The position numbers and the translations under genes were made by a program. From assembly GCF_003614185.1 (NCBI RefSeq), contig NZ_KZ987724.1, forward strand, positions 5,376,668 to 5,440,667: 64,000 nucleotides of DNA. Reading direction: 5' to 3'. How positions within the stretch are numbered: position 1 is the stretch's first letter; every line of letters starts with the position of its first letter. Shown here piece after piece: positions 36,669 to 45,350 of this stretch. Under the pieces are notes generated by a model, which was given only the letters and a program-made list of their open reading frames with translations, did no database searches and had not been told where the DNA came from. The DNA is from Paenibacillus aceti. GTDB taxonomy: Bacteria; Bacillota; Bacilli; Paenibacillales; Paenibacillaceae.

Positions 36669-37566
36669 TTCTCATACCTCCAATTTCTTTATATATAGCG
36701 GTGATAGTGGTCTTTGCGGACTCCTTTTGCGACTCCTTCGTTCCCATCACCCCCATAGACCCCATAATGTAATGTTCCATTGCTTCCAATACGCCTTCGC
36801 TATAGCTACTCTCGCAGACGTAGTCAGCAGCTTGCCTCAATTCCTCCGGGCTATTAGCGACAGCCACTCCTATGCCCGCAGCCTGCAGCATCGGCAGGTC
36901 ATTAAGCTGGTTCCCGATAGCCATCACCTGATCCAATGGAATGTCGAGAATCGTTGCCACCTGCTGCAGGGCAGTACCTTTGCTAACTTGGCCCGGAACC
37001 AGCTCCAGATAATTGTCCTCCGATTGAAAAGCCGCGATCGAGGGGTGAAATGCCGGAGAACGGTCTGCAAACTCGGCGAACAAACGGCGGCTGTGTTCAA
37101 TAGGGCCGAGTAGAATTGCTTTTTCAATCTCACTGCTGCTTTGCTGAATTTCATGGAGACTGATGAGTGAGCAGGTAACGCCTTCTTTTCGTTCATAATC
37201 TACGATATTGCTGCTTCGGGCCAAGCTCCACACCTCCTCCCCACAAAAGAGAAGCACATCCAGCCCGTCCTGACAGGCGGCATAGAGCAGATCATATAGG
37301 CTGGCGAGTGAAATCCCACAGCGTGCAAGCGTCATCCCATTGGACCGGGCCACCACTGCACCATTGCAGAGAATGACCGGCAGATTGAGCCCAAGCTGCT
37401 GGATGATCGGGCGAGCCGTAATGTAAGGTCGGCCAGTCGCCAGGGTGAAGCATCCCCCTTGACGGATGTACTCACGAATGGCAGCGGCGGTCGAGCTTGG
37501 CAAGGTATGAGCGGCGGAGAGCAAGGTACCGTCCAAATCGCTAACGATGAGTCGAATTGGATTCAC
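36661..37566 (-). CDS. Cof-type HAD family phosphatase
   Basis: A 301-residue haloacid-dehalogenase phosphatase with a type IIB cap. Motif I is SDLDGTLL (nucleophile Asp near residue 9), motif II is LATGRPY, motif III Lys is in VSKGTALQQ, and motif IV is GNQLNDLPML. These enzymes dephosphorylate sugar phosphates or similar metabolites. I chose the GTG at 37566, eight bases after AAGGGA, rather than the ATG three codons upstream which touches that site. The C-terminus has an extra ~30-residue tail. It overlaps the GDPD gene and shares its transcript. Confidence 0.88.
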   Translation of the reverse strand: MNPIRLIVSDLDGTLLSAAHTLPSSTAAAIREYIRQGGCFTLATGRPYITARPIIQQLGLNLPVILCNGAVVARSNGMTLARCGISLASLYDLLYAACQDGLDVLLFCGEEVWSLARSSNIVDYERKEGVTCSLISLHEIQQSSSEIEKAILLGPIEHSRRLFAEFADRSPAFHPSIAAFQSEDNYLELVPGQVSKGTALQQVATILDIPLDQVMAIGNQLNDLPMLQAAGIGVAVANSPEELRQAADYVCESSYSEGVLEAMEHYIMGSMGVMGTKESQKESAKTTITAIYKEIGGMRNV

Positions 37567-37720
37567 GAACAACATCCCTTCTATATTAGGTCTTCCGCGT
37601 CAGTTAGAAGGTTGTCTCTATTCTCCACCGTAACTTGTGCGGCTTAAGAGGCAGCATTAGCCTATTAAACTTTCGAACATATCGAACGACTAAACTTGCT
37701 AAGTGCAAATTGAAAAAGGT

Positions 37721-37765
37721 ACTAATAGAAAACTAACTAATAGAAAACTAACTAATAGAAAACTT
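37721..37765. repeat. Tandem repeat, three 15-bp units
   Basis: ACTAATAGAAAACTA occurs three times head to tail (the last unit ends in T). Confidence 0.85.
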
Positions 37766-38096
37766 ACTGCAAAAAGTGCAGCTAAATGAGTGACGTCCCG
37801 CATCACCAACAGTTTAGTTGTAAAATGTACACTTAAAAACTCCAATTTCCCTCGTTCTACGGTTACGTGTAATTTTAAATGTACTAAATGCACCTGTTAC
37901 CGCCATGGCCCGCTTGTTCGAGATTCTAAGTGCAGGTTATGCAGTTAGTCGGAGCCGATCGGATGACGTTACAAATGTACTTAAAACCCCGTTTGCCCGC
38001 CCGTGCACAGGATCTCAGCAAGATCGCAAGATCGCAGGGTCAGGGATAAGTGCTAATCTACAACTATTCCAGCCATTATGAGCTTAGCCCAGCATA

Positions 38097-38233
38097 TAAC
38101 TGCTTTTATACACTTATTTGTGCCGATATCCCTTCTAACTGGGTAAAATCACGAAACTAGTTGTATAATCGCAGTTATTTAACGCCATTACAGGGGAACA
38201 TGCCCAAATAAGTGCACTTCTGCAACTAGTTCA
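38097..38233. repeat. Intergenic repeat family B, copy near 38.1 kb
   Basis: Contains CTAGTTGTATAATCGCAGTT (38158-38177) and, inverted, ATAAGTGCACTTCTGCAACT (38209-38228), which match words at 22553-22743. The part at 38097-38130 (ATAACTGC...ACACTTAT) is a further degenerate match. Confidence 0.5.
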
Positions 38234-38333
38234 TCAAATCCGTAGGGGCGCGCACACAGTCAAGCACTGCGTACTATCTATCCCAGCTACGAGGATCCGC
38301 GCCCCCGACCATCTACGAGCCTATCCATGTAAA

Positions 38334-39176
38334 TTACTTAAAGGTCGAATTGGTCATGGCCGAGACGATATGCTTCTGCATGACGGTAAAGACGAGCACG
38401 ATCGGGATGATCGCCATGACGCTGGCGGCCATGATGATGTGGAAGTACATCGCTTCATCCCCGGCGATAGAGTCGCGCAGCATGGCGATACCGACGGACA
38501 GCACGCGCATATTGTTCGTGTTGGTCATAATCAGCGGCCAGAAATAAGAGTTCCAGGATGAGATGAAGGTCAGCACTCCGAGCGTCACAACTGTCGGCTT
38601 GGCCATCGGCAGCAGGATGCGATAGAGCATCGTGAACCGGCCGGCACCATCGACGCGGGCGGCTTCCAGCACATCGTTGTTGAGCGACTTGAACGCCTGG
38701 CGCAGCAGGAAGATCCCGTAGGCCGAGGCCCCGCTTGGTACGATGAGCGCCCAGAACGTATCGAGCCAGTGCAGCTTCGACATCATGACATAGACCGGCA
38801 CGAAGGTAACCTGATCAGGGACGATCAGCGCGGCGAGCACGAGGAAGAACAGCACTTCCTTACCCCAGAACCTCCCCTTGGCAAAAGCGAAGGCCGCCAT
38901 CAACGCAATATTAAGCTGGAGAATCACGATCCCGACCGACATCACCAGGGTGTTGGTGAAAAAGCGGGCGTAGGGAATGATCCGGAATGCCTCGGCATAA
39001 TTGCTCCAATGGAAGGACTGCGGCCATAGGGTAGGCACCGCCAGCCGCATCTCCGCTTGCGTCTTGAAGGAGCTGATCAGAAGCCAGTAGATCGGGAAAC
39101 AGATCAAGGCGGTTATCACGACACCAAGCGATGTACGTAAGGAGAAGCGCAGGCGATGCTGCTTCTCTCCAGCCAT
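38334..39176 (-). CDS. ABC transporter permease, UgpE/MalG type
   Basis: A 280-residue carbohydrate-uptake-1 family inner-membrane permease with six hydrophobic segments. The EAA loop EAARVDGAGRFTMLYRILLPMAKP, which contacts the ATPase, lies near residue 190. The ATG at 39176 is seven bases after AGGGA and four bases after the stop of the partner permease; two further in-frame ATGs upstream overlap that gene. Together with the next two genes it forms a binding-protein-dependent importer. No ATPase gene is in the cluster, so a shared MsmX/UgpC-like ATPase encoded elsewhere is expected. Confidence 0.9.
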   Translation of the reverse strand: MAGEKQHRLRFSLRTSLGVVITALICFPIYWLLISSFKTQAEMRLAVPTLWPQSFHWSNYAEAFRIIPYARFFTNTLVMSVGIVILQLNIALMAAFAFAKGRFWGKEVLFFLVLAALIVPDQVTFVPVYVMMSKLHWLDTFWALIVPSGASAYGIFLLRQAFKSLNNDVLEAARVDGAGRFTMLYRILLPMAKPTVVTLGVLTFISSWNSYFWPLIMTNTNNMRVLSVGIAMLRDSIAGDEAMYFHIIMAASVMAIIPIVLVFTVMQKHIVSAMTNSTFK

Positions 39177-39180
39177 GCGA

Positions 39181-40149
39181 CTATCCCTCATAATGCACCT
39201 GCTTTCTGCTGACAACCCATTGGATGATCGTCAGGACAAGGATGATGACGAATAAGATCATGACCAGAGCCGAGGCTCTGCCGGTCTTGAATTCCGTGAA
39301 GGCCATCGTATAGATCCAGTAGACAATTGCATTCGTCGCTTGCAACGGTCCGCCGTTGGTCATAATGTCGATCGACTGGAACACCTGCATGGACGAGATA
39401 AAGGTAGTAATGACAAGGAACAGCGTCATCGGCGACAACAAAGGCAGCGTAATGTACCGGAAGCGGCTAAATCCCGATGCTCCGTCGATGGCCGCAGCCT
39501 CATAGTATTCATTCGGGATGCCGCGCATGCCGGAGATGAACAGCATCATGGCGAAGCCGACGCCTTTCCAGACCGAAACTGCGACTAATGCAGGCAGCGC
39601 TGTGGATGGATTGGTCAGCCACTGGATCGGTTCAAATCCCATCAGCTCAGTGACGCGATTGAGCAGACCGTACTGTCCGTTGTAAATCCAGGTAAATACC
39701 ATCGCAGCGATGACCATGGAAATATAATGCGGCATGAAGATGATCCCGCGCATGACCGCGTACATTTTAGAGCGAAATACATTGAATAGAAGCGCTAGCA
39801 GCAGGCCGATCGTCAAGGTTAACACGACATCCAGCAGCGTATAATGCAGTGTGACTTTGAGCGACTGGTATAGATCCTCATTCTTGAACAGCTTGACATA
39901 GTTATCCGCACCGACGAATTTCTTCACCGGCTTGGTCATATTCCAGTTCGTGAAGCTGATATAGACCGAATTCAGCAGCGGGTAATACAAGAACACGGCA
40001 AGAAAAATCAGCGCCGGAACAGCGAACATGAAATCCTTCGCTTTCTCGATAAGTCCGAAGTGCTTCCTGGTGGTAGTAGAGGAGACGCCCGCTTTAACGG
40101 CCGCCTCCTTGAGCAAAGGAGCAGATTGCGAATTACTGTTCATCATCAT
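39181..40149 (-). CDS. ABC transporter permease, UgpA/MalF type
   Basis: A 322-residue permease with an N-terminal cytoplasmic tail, six hydrophobic segments (first AVPALIFLAVFLYYP near 43-57) and the EAA loop YEAAAIDGASGFSRFRYITLPLLSP near 225. The ATG at 40149 overlaps the stop of the binding-protein gene. The substrate assignment (glycerol-3-phosphate or glycerophosphodiesters) comes from GlpP upstream and the phosphodiesterase downstream, and is not visible in the permease itself. Confidence 0.9.
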   Translation of the reverse strand: MMMNSNSQSAPLLKEAAVKAGVSSTTTRKHFGLIEKAKDFMFAVPALIFLAVFLYYPLLNSVYISFTNWNMTKPVKKFVGADNYVKLFKNEDLYQSLKVTLHYTLLDVVLTLTIGLLLALLFNVFRSKMYAVMRGIIFMPHYISMVIAAMVFTWIYNGQYGLLNRVTELMGFEPIQWLTNPSTALPALVAVSVWKGVGFAMMLFISGMRGIPNEYYEAAAIDGASGFSRFRYITLPLLSPMTLFLVITTFISSMQVFQSIDIMTNGGPLQATNAIVYWIYTMAFTEFKTGRASALVMILFVIILVLTIIQWVVSRKQVHYEG

Positions 40150-41492
40150 TCATAATCCTCAAGAATCTCATTCATTTTCTTGGCGGCGTCCGGCATCAGC
40201 TGGGCAGGGTCGGCCTGGTTCAGGATCATCTCGCCGATGACTTCTTTATATTCAGAGCTGAATTCCGGATAAGCCGGGTGCTGCAGACGTGGAGTCACAT
40301 TGTCGAAGTTATCGAATACCGCCTTATATTGCGGCCAGCGCTGAAAATAAGCCTTGCCTTCTTCGGTTTCAAGCGCCGATTTGCGAGTGGGCAGGTAGCC
40401 TACCGATTCCGCCCAGCCGATATTGTTCTCCGCAGCCGTCATGAATTGCACGAACTTCCAAGCGGCTTCCTTCTCCAGGTCGCTAGCCCCGTCCATAATG
40501 ACGATGCCGGCTCCGCCGATGTTGGAGGTGCGAGTCTGGTCGCCAGGCAGGAAAGATACCCCGACCTCGAAGCTGGCATTCTCACGATAAGTCTTAAGCA
40601 TAGCCGAGGTATGCTGTACCATGGCAATTTGGCCGCCGAGGAACATTTGCCGCATATTGTCGGAAGCTCCTTTTCCATAGCCCATATGCATCGAACCCTC
40701 CTTGATCCACTTCTGGAAATTCTGGATATAGCGTAGTGATTCCGGCGTATCTACAGCTGCTTTGCTCTCTGCATTCAGAATCTGACCACCGCCATTGATC
40801 AGCCAAGGATCGTAGTACCAGGTATCCCAGCCGGGGACGGAGAAGGCGTAACGAGTTGTTTTGCCGTCCTTGCGCTCGGTGACTTTTTCATTAAAAGCCT
40901 CAATCTCATCCCAGGTCTGCGGCGGTTCTACGCCAAGCTGGTCGAGTAGAGTCTTGTTATAGACGAACACGCTCGTGCTGACGATCAGCGGGAAGCCGAA
41001 CTGCTTGCCATTGTAGGCATAGGCCTGGAGCATTCCCTTGGCAAAATCATTCGTATCGACGCCATCGCGATTGATCCAAGGCGTCAGATCGGCGAACACA
41101 CCACTATCTGCAAAGTTAGGCAGGGAGGCCACTTCCACATTGGTTACGGCAGGAACATCGCCGGCGGCGACGGCGGCCTGAAGTTTTTTGTGCAGATCAT
41201 CATATCCGCCCTGGAACACCGGCTCTACCGTAATATGCGGGTATTTGGCCTGGAAAGCCTCAACCATCTTATTCAAGCCTTCGATCTGGGCATCGCCATG
41301 GGCATGCCAATATTGGATCGTAACGGGCGTCGTATCGTCCTTAAGTCCGGAATCGGCTACAGCGGCTGCTGAGTTATTGCCTTTGCCAGACGCATCAGCG
41401 TTGCCCGCTGTATTCGTATTGCCACCGCATGCCGCCAGCATTAGAGTGAGGATGATCGCGAGCATCGGGTTAAGCCATTTGATGGTTTTCAT
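40146..41492 (-). CDS. Extracellular solute-binding lipoprotein, UgpB-like
   Basis: A 448-residue family 1 binding protein. A signal peptide ends at the lipobox LMLAAC (Cys near 22). The mature protein begins with VTIQYWHAHGD, and the segment VEPVFQGGYDDLHKKLQAAVAAGDVP recalls the glycerophosphate-binding UgpB group, which has an F/Y-K/Q-G-x-Y motif. The ATG at 41492 follows AAAGGAG; the frame opens seven codons earlier at an ATG before that site. It captures substrate outside the membrane for the two permeases. A leader terminator lies upstream, and GlpP is the preceding gene. Confidence 0.88.
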   Translation of the reverse strand: MKTIKWLNPMLAIILTLMLAACGGNTNTAGNADASGKGNNSAAAVADSGLKDDTTPVTIQYWHAHGDAQIEGLNKMVEAFQAKYPHITVEPVFQGGYDDLHKKLQAAVAAGDVPAVTNVEVASLPNFADSGVFADLTPWINRDGVDTNDFAKGMLQAYAYNGKQFGFPLIVSTSVFVYNKTLLDQLGVEPPQTWDEIEAFNEKVTERKDGKTTRYAFSVPGWDTWYYDPWLINGGGQILNAESKAAVDTPESLRYIQNFQKWIKEGSMHMGYGKGASDNMRQMFLGGQIAMVQHTSAMLKTYRENASFEVGVSFLPGDQTRTSNIGGAGIVIMDGASDLEKEAAWKFVQFMTAAENNIGWAESVGYLPTRKSALETEEGKAYFQRWPQYKAVFDNFDNVTPRLQHPAYPEFSSEYKEVIGEMILNQADPAQLMPDAAKKMNEILEDYE

Positions 41493-41551
41493 GAGGATGA
41501 AAACTCCTTTCATGTATCGGGATTTGGATTTTTAAATGAAGAGAAGACACT

Positions 41552-41641
41552 AAAAAGAGACGATTGATAAACAGCCAAAAGCGCATACCACCCCCTGTAA
41601 TAGGAATTGCATCATGTGCCCTTGGGTTATCTCATCGTCTC
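41552..41641 (-). terminator. Leader terminator before the UgpB-like gene, candidate GlpP target
   Basis: On the minus strand GAGACGATGAGATAA and TTATCAATCGTCTC pair with a small bulge and are followed by TTTTTAG, between glpP and the binding-protein gene. GlpP is an RNA-binding antiterminator that acts on leader terminators of glp genes in B. subtilis. A second small hairpin (GCGGCC-GATCTT-GGCCGC) lies directly after glpP at about 41670-41690. Confidence 0.6.
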
Positions 41642-41691
41642 CACCCAAAAATATGTAATTAATAGCCGATTTCGCGGCCAAGATCGGCCGC

Positions 41692-42243
41692 TTACCAGAA
41701 CCGCTGGTCGCCGATCGATACATAGTCCGCGCCGCTGTCCAGCGCAGTTATAATTTCCTCATCGTGACGGATCAGACCACCGACGATCAGGGGCCGCTGA
41801 ATTCGTGCCTTGAGCTCGGCGATAATCCTCGGCATCAGGCCGGGCATCAGCTCGACCTCATCGGGCTGCGCGCTGGCAATCACCTTAATCGCTGTTTCCA
41901 CTGCAGCGGTGTCAATCGCAAAAATCCGCTGAATCGAGGAGATGCCGGCATGGCGGGCGGCAGTGATCGCATTACTCTTCGTCGATACGATGCCGTCGAT
42001 ACGGAAGGTATCTGCTAAATATTGAATTGCGGAATGATCACGGCCGATGCCGCCGACCATTTCCACATGTACGTATACCTGCTTACCTGCCTGATGCAGC
42101 TTGTCCATCATATCGCCCATCTGCAAAATGTCGCCGGTCATTAAGATGACGCGTTCAACCTGGCTGGCTAGGGCGGCGGTGATCTGTTCGGGCTTGGTAA
42201 TGGAGGCGATGACAGGGAGGCGGGATTCATTCGATTGCTTCAT
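41692..42243 (-). CDS. glpP: Glycerol-3-phosphate-responsive antiterminator GlpP
   Basis: A 183-residue TIM-barrel-like protein. The family segments are PVIASITKPEQI, VILMTGDI, KQVYVHVEMVGGIGRD, DGIVSTKSNAITAAR, the RIFAIDT segment, ELMPGLMPRII, PLIVGGLI and the terminal GADYVSIGDQRFW. In B. subtilis GlpP with glycerol-3-phosphate binds leader RNA of glpFK and glpD and prevents termination. Here its neighbours are a UgpBAE-like importer, a HAD phosphatase and a glycerophosphodiesterase. AGAGAGG precedes the ATG. Confidence 0.95.
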   Translation of the reverse strand: MKQSNESRLPVIASITKPEQITAALASQVERVILMTGDILQMGDMMDKLHQAGKQVYVHVEMVGGIGRDHSAIQYLADTFRIDGIVSTKSNAITAARHAGISSIQRIFAIDTAAVETAIKVIASAQPDEVELMPGLMPRIIAELKARIQRPLIVGGLIRHDEEIITALDSGADYVSIGDQRFW

Positions 42244-42385
42244 TCTGATGATCCTCTCTCTTCAAGTTGACATGCTTCTATTCTAGATGATGAATATTAG
42301 CTCGGGATCAATGCTGTGTTAACGGTATGTAATGCGGGCGTGGAAGATGAAATTCGATTATTTTCATATAAGATTCGGAATATCA

Positions 42386-42490
42386 TTAACACTTTCAAGT
42401 AAACTCTGATACTCTTATTAAGGTAACCCCATTGAATCGAGTCTGTGCGGAGTTACAGCCACCTGTCTTGAGCGGGTGGTCGTTTAATTT
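42386..42490 (+). promoter_or_regulatory. Promoter and structured leader of the lrgAB-like operon
   Basis: TTAACA (42386-42391) and TACTCT (42410-42415) with 18-base spacing form a fair promoter. The leader then has two successive hairpins: GTAACCCC...GGAGTTAC (about 42423-42455) and GCCACC...GGGTGG (about 42458-42480), before the ribosome binding site. I recognise no known riboswitch class. Confidence 0.4.
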
Positions 42491-42509
42491 ATGAAGGGAA
42501 CTTTACATC

Positions 42510-42920
42510 ATGAAAATCATTCGTATTATTGTCCAAGTAATCCTGCTGTATTTGTTCTATTTCGTTGGGGACTATCTGCAAAAGCTGCTGCATCTTCCTG
42601 TGTCGGGAAGTATTGTAGGATTGCTGTTGCTCTTTGCTCTATTGCTTCTCAGAGTTATCCCCCTGAAATGGATTGAAGACGGTGCCACAACGATATTAGC
42701 CTATCTTCCGTTGTTTTTTATTCCAGCGACGGCTGGGATCGTGAACCATATGGATATTTTTAGTGGGAGAGGTTTATTGTTAATCCTGATCCTTATCGTA
42801 AGCAGTGTGCTCACGATGGTCGCAGCTGCACATTCCAGCCATTGGCTTTCTAGCTTGAACAATAAGAGGAGAGTGGGATGGAGTGGCAAGAGATTAAGCG
42901 AAAAGGGGAAGGAAATATAA
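42510..42920 (+). CDS. CidA/LrgA family holin-like protein
   Basis: A 136-residue membrane protein with four hydrophobic helices and the family segment LPVSGSIVGLLLLF (about 28-41), followed by PLFFIPATAGI. CidA/LrgA proteins are thought to form holin-like pores affecting murein hydrolase release and cell death; some members move pyruvate or small acids. The ATG at 42510 follows GAAGGGAAC. The stop overlaps the start of the LrgB gene. Whether this is the CidA or LrgA side cannot be told from sequence alone. Confidence 0.88.
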   Translation: MKIIRIIVQVILLYLFYFVGDYLQKLLHLPVSGSIVGLLLLFALLLLRVIPLKWIEDGATTILAYLPLFFIPATAGIVNHMDIFSGRGLLLILILIVSSVLTMVAAAHSSHWLSSLNNKRRVGWSGKRLSEKGKEI

Positions 42921-43606
42921 TGTTTTTTGTCGCAACAGGTATTGTTCTATTGAATGTAGCTATTTATTTAATGATGTCGGCAGTGTATAAACGATTTCGT
43001 ATTCCTGTACTTATTCCCGCGCTTACAGCGACAGTGATTATTGTAGGGATACTTGTATATTTTCATATTCCGTATGATACCTATATGATCGGTGGTCAGT
43101 GGATTAATAAACTGCTCGGTCCTGCCGTAGTGTCTCTTGCTTACCCTCTATATAAACAACGGAATGTGCTCGTTCAGAATCTCCCGGCGATCCTGGGGGG
43201 AACGGTTGTAGGTCTGCTTATAGGGATGTCTAGCGGGCTCCTCTTAGCAGCCGGATTAGGATTCTCAAAATTATACGTCCTCTCTATATTGCCCAAATCG
43301 ATTACTACACCTGTGGCCATTCAGATTTCAAGTAGTTTAGGTGGGGACTCTTCCTTAACCTCTGTATTTGTCATGATTGCCGGATTTACGGGCGCGATTG
43401 GCGGACCTTGGATCATGAAGCTGTTTCGAATTCGAAGCGAAGTTGGAATCGGGATCGGCTTAGGGACGGCTTCTCATGCGCTAGGCACTGCAAAGGCCCT
43501 GGAGTACGGTGAAAAATCCGTATCGATGAGCTCGGTGGCGATGACAGTCTGTGCGATTGTAGGTTCATGCATCGGTCCGTTAGTGGTGTGGATGATCTAC
43601 CCATAA
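42920..43606 (+). CDS. LrgB/CidB family membrane protein
   Basis: A 228-residue protein with six to seven hydrophobic segments, the partner of the LrgA-like protein. Family signatures are YPLYKQRN, SVTTPVA-type LPKSITTPVAIQIS (near 130) and GTASHALGTAKALE (near 182). I chose the ATG at 42920 (TAATG overlap with the previous stop, AAGGAA upstream); an ATG 14 codons earlier lies inside lrgA. Homologues include plant PLGG1, a glycolate/glycerate transporter, so transport of small organic acids is an alternative role. Confidence 0.88.
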   Translation: MFFVATGIVLLNVAIYLMMSAVYKRFRIPVLIPALTATVIIVGILVYFHIPYDTYMIGGQWINKLLGPAVVSLAYPLYKQRNVLVQNLPAILGGTVVGLLIGMSSGLLLAAGLGFSKLYVLSILPKSITTPVAIQISSSLGGDSSLTSVFVMIAGFTGAIGGPWIMKLFRIRSEVGIGIGLGTASHALGTAKALEYGEKSVSMSSVAMTVCAIVGSCIGPLVVWMIYP

Positions 43607-43619
43607 AAGGCCTGACCAG

Positions 43620-43657
43620 AAAGAAGCGTCCTTCCGTTATGGAGAGGACGCTTCTTA
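43620..43657. terminator. Terminator between lrgB and the RpiR gene
   Basis: AAGAAGCGTCCT and AGGACGCTTCTT form a perfect 12-bp stem around a 12-base loop, placed between convergent genes. T content is modest on both sides. Confidence 0.7.
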
Positions 43658-43671
43658 TAACTCGTATAGCT

Positions 43672-44532
43672 TCATAGATAATAGTTGGTCATCGCTTGAT
43701 CACTGGCTAGAACGGCCTCGCTGTCCAGCTTCTTCTTCAGATAGGTCTTGTCCGACGAGATGAAGATGCTCATGATCAGATCGACGACGAACAGGAACGT
43801 AATGTGATTGGACAACAGCGCGCTGTTATTGACGGAGATTTTGTCCGGGACGATGATGCTCAGATCGGCATTCTCCGTAATTGGCGAGGAATCATAGCAG
43901 GAGATGGCGATGGTCTTGACCTGGTGAACCTGGGCGATCGCGACCGTCTCCACGATTTCCTTCGTTGAACCGGAGCGGGAGAAGGCGACGACGGCATCTT
44001 CCTTGCCGCATTGGGCGGCGGCGATCTTCATAGCGCGACTGTCATTGACTGCTTCCGCCATGATGCCGATAATGGACAGGCGATTCTTCAAGGCAATGGC
44101 AGCCAGGTACGAATCGAACATGCCGATAATATAGATGCGCCGGGCTCCCTTCAGCATCTCCACCACCTGACGGAGCTGTTCCTCAGTGACAAGCGCGGAT
44201 GTATTCACGATCAATTCGTTATAATCAAGCGCAAGCGCATCGATCGGGTTGATCTCCCGACGTTCTTTCTTCTTGGCCTGCATCTCCCGATAGAAGGCAT
44301 CCTGGGCAAAGGCGATCTTGAAATCATTGAAGCCCTTGAATCCGACCTTCTTACAAAACCGGTTAATACTTGTCTCCGATACGCCGATTTCATTAGCAAT
44401 GGCGGTAATCGTGTTCCGCGTAATAAAATCCGGATTGTTAATGACGAAATTGGCGATTTGATTTTCACCGTATGTCAATTTTTGAGTCTGGGATACGATT
44501 TTCGCGATGACGGCCGGAACCTGTGAAGACAT
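43672..44532 (-). CDS. RpiR/MurR family transcriptional regulator
   Basis: A 286-residue regulator with an N-terminal HTH_6 domain (about 1-77; recognition-helix region VSETSINRFCKKVGFKGFNDFK) and a SIS sugar-phosphate-binding domain (about 120-250, with IIGMFDSYLAA and VVAFSRSGSTKEIVE). It should switch in response to a phosphorylated or aminated sugar. GGAGGAGG precedes the ATG at short distance. The gene lies downstream of a minus-strand catabolic operon whose promoter carries a palindrome of the A/T-rich type used by this family, so it is the likely local regulator. Confidence 0.9.
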   Translation of the reverse strand: MSSQVPAVIAKIVSQTQKLTYGENQIANFVINNPDFITRNTITAIANEIGVSETSINRFCKKVGFKGFNDFKIAFAQDAFYREMQAKKKERREINPIDALALDYNELIVNTSALVTEEQLRQVVEMLKGARRIYIIGMFDSYLAAIALKNRLSIIGIMAEAVNDSRAMKIAAAQCGKEDAVVAFSRSGSTKEIVETVAIAQVHQVKTIAISCYDSSPITENADLSIIVPDKISVNNSALLSNHITFLFVVDLIMSIFISSDKTYLKKKLDSEAVLASDQAMTNYYL

Positions 44533-44596
44533 GATACCTCCTCCTGATCTAACGCTGGAAAGACTAATCCGGCGAGTCTGGCAATAGCTTTTCCCA

Positions 44597-45307
44597 TTAT
44601 ATCATACTGAGTGAGGTATTGAGAGTGCGTGATATCCATAATTTACAAGCTGATAGCTGCTGCATGAAATCCTCTTCCTTAAGCTGCCTCTCTTCGATTA
44701 AATAAGCATAGTCCAGCAAATTTGGCAGGCAGGGAAGACCGAGCAACTCCTTGCAGAAGGCATGCGCGGCGATCTCGCAGCACTGTACCACACTAGATCG
44801 TCTCGTAAATCGTCCCAGCTTAAACACCTCGATCGCTTCCAGCTTCTCATTCGTAAACCTCTGATCCCGGAACTCCAGCCAGTGGTAGAACTCATGCGCC
44901 AAGTGGATATCGATTAACAGCTCCAACTCCGTTTCGGGACTGTTGATCCGTTCGCCTAGAATATCCCGGCATACCGTCTGCATTCCCTGAAGTGAGGAGG
45001 CGTACAGAATAATCTCCGGCGGTGTCTTGGTGAAATCGATCTGAGCACGGAACGAGACGTTATGGAACTTCCCGGACGCCTCGGTGATCTCGTAACGAAG
45101 TCCGGCTTCCCTGCACATGTCGCGAATGCTGCGGCCTTGATAGGCTGTGGCTGCGAAGCGCCCCGACTGAAGCGAGCTATGGACGTAGTAGGGAATCTTT
45201 GCTGCGGGTATTTTGTGAAAAAGCGGGTCCTGCCTAAGCTCCATACAGCCGAGTAGTTCATCAGACAGTTCAGATCGTATACCCGGTAAAAGACCTTGCA
45301 CCGCCAC
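44597..45307 (-). CDS. Unrecognised protein with an HExxH-type metal motif
   Basis: A 236-residue protein, GTG start at 45307 ten bases after GAGGAGG. The segment DIHLAHEFYHWLEF (near 133) contains HEFYH, a zinc-protease-type HExxH, and a later EIAAHAFCKELLG (near 178) could give the third ligand. No signal peptide is visible. The motif resembles ImmA/IrrE-type minimal metalloproteases, but the rest does not match anything I know. It is the last gene of the cluster with the hydantoinase-like protein, 43 bases downstream of it. Confidence 0.7.
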   Translation of the reverse strand: MAVQGLLPGIRSELSDELLGCMELRQDPLFHKIPAAKIPYYVHSSLQSGRFAATAYQGRSIRDMCREAGLRYEITEASGKFHNVSFRAQIDFTKTPPEIILYASSLQGMQTVCRDILGERINSPETELELLIDIHLAHEFYHWLEFRDQRFTNEKLEAIEVFKLGRFTRRSSVVQCCEIAAHAFCKELLGLPCLPNLLDYAYLIEERQLKEEDFMQQLSACKLWISRTLNTSLSMI

Positions 45308-45350
45308 TTCGCATCGCCCTCCTCACAAATTTAAATGATGAACCCCATGC

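Larger units (their letters stand above)
37567..38333. other. Long gene-free stretch rich in repeats
   Basis: About 770 bases without a supported gene. It holds a triple 15-bp tandem repeat (37721-37765), many scattered words related to AAGTGCA/TGTACTTA (for example near 37701, 37784, 37825, 37873 and 37932) and a copy of repeat family B (38097-38233). The open frame on the minus strand here is produced by the tandem repeat and reads as repeated LLVSF. Confidence 0.6.

Noticed and set aside
37699-37893. Minus-strand frame with repeated LLVSF
   Set aside because: Produced by the 15-bp tandem repeat, with no ribosome binding site.
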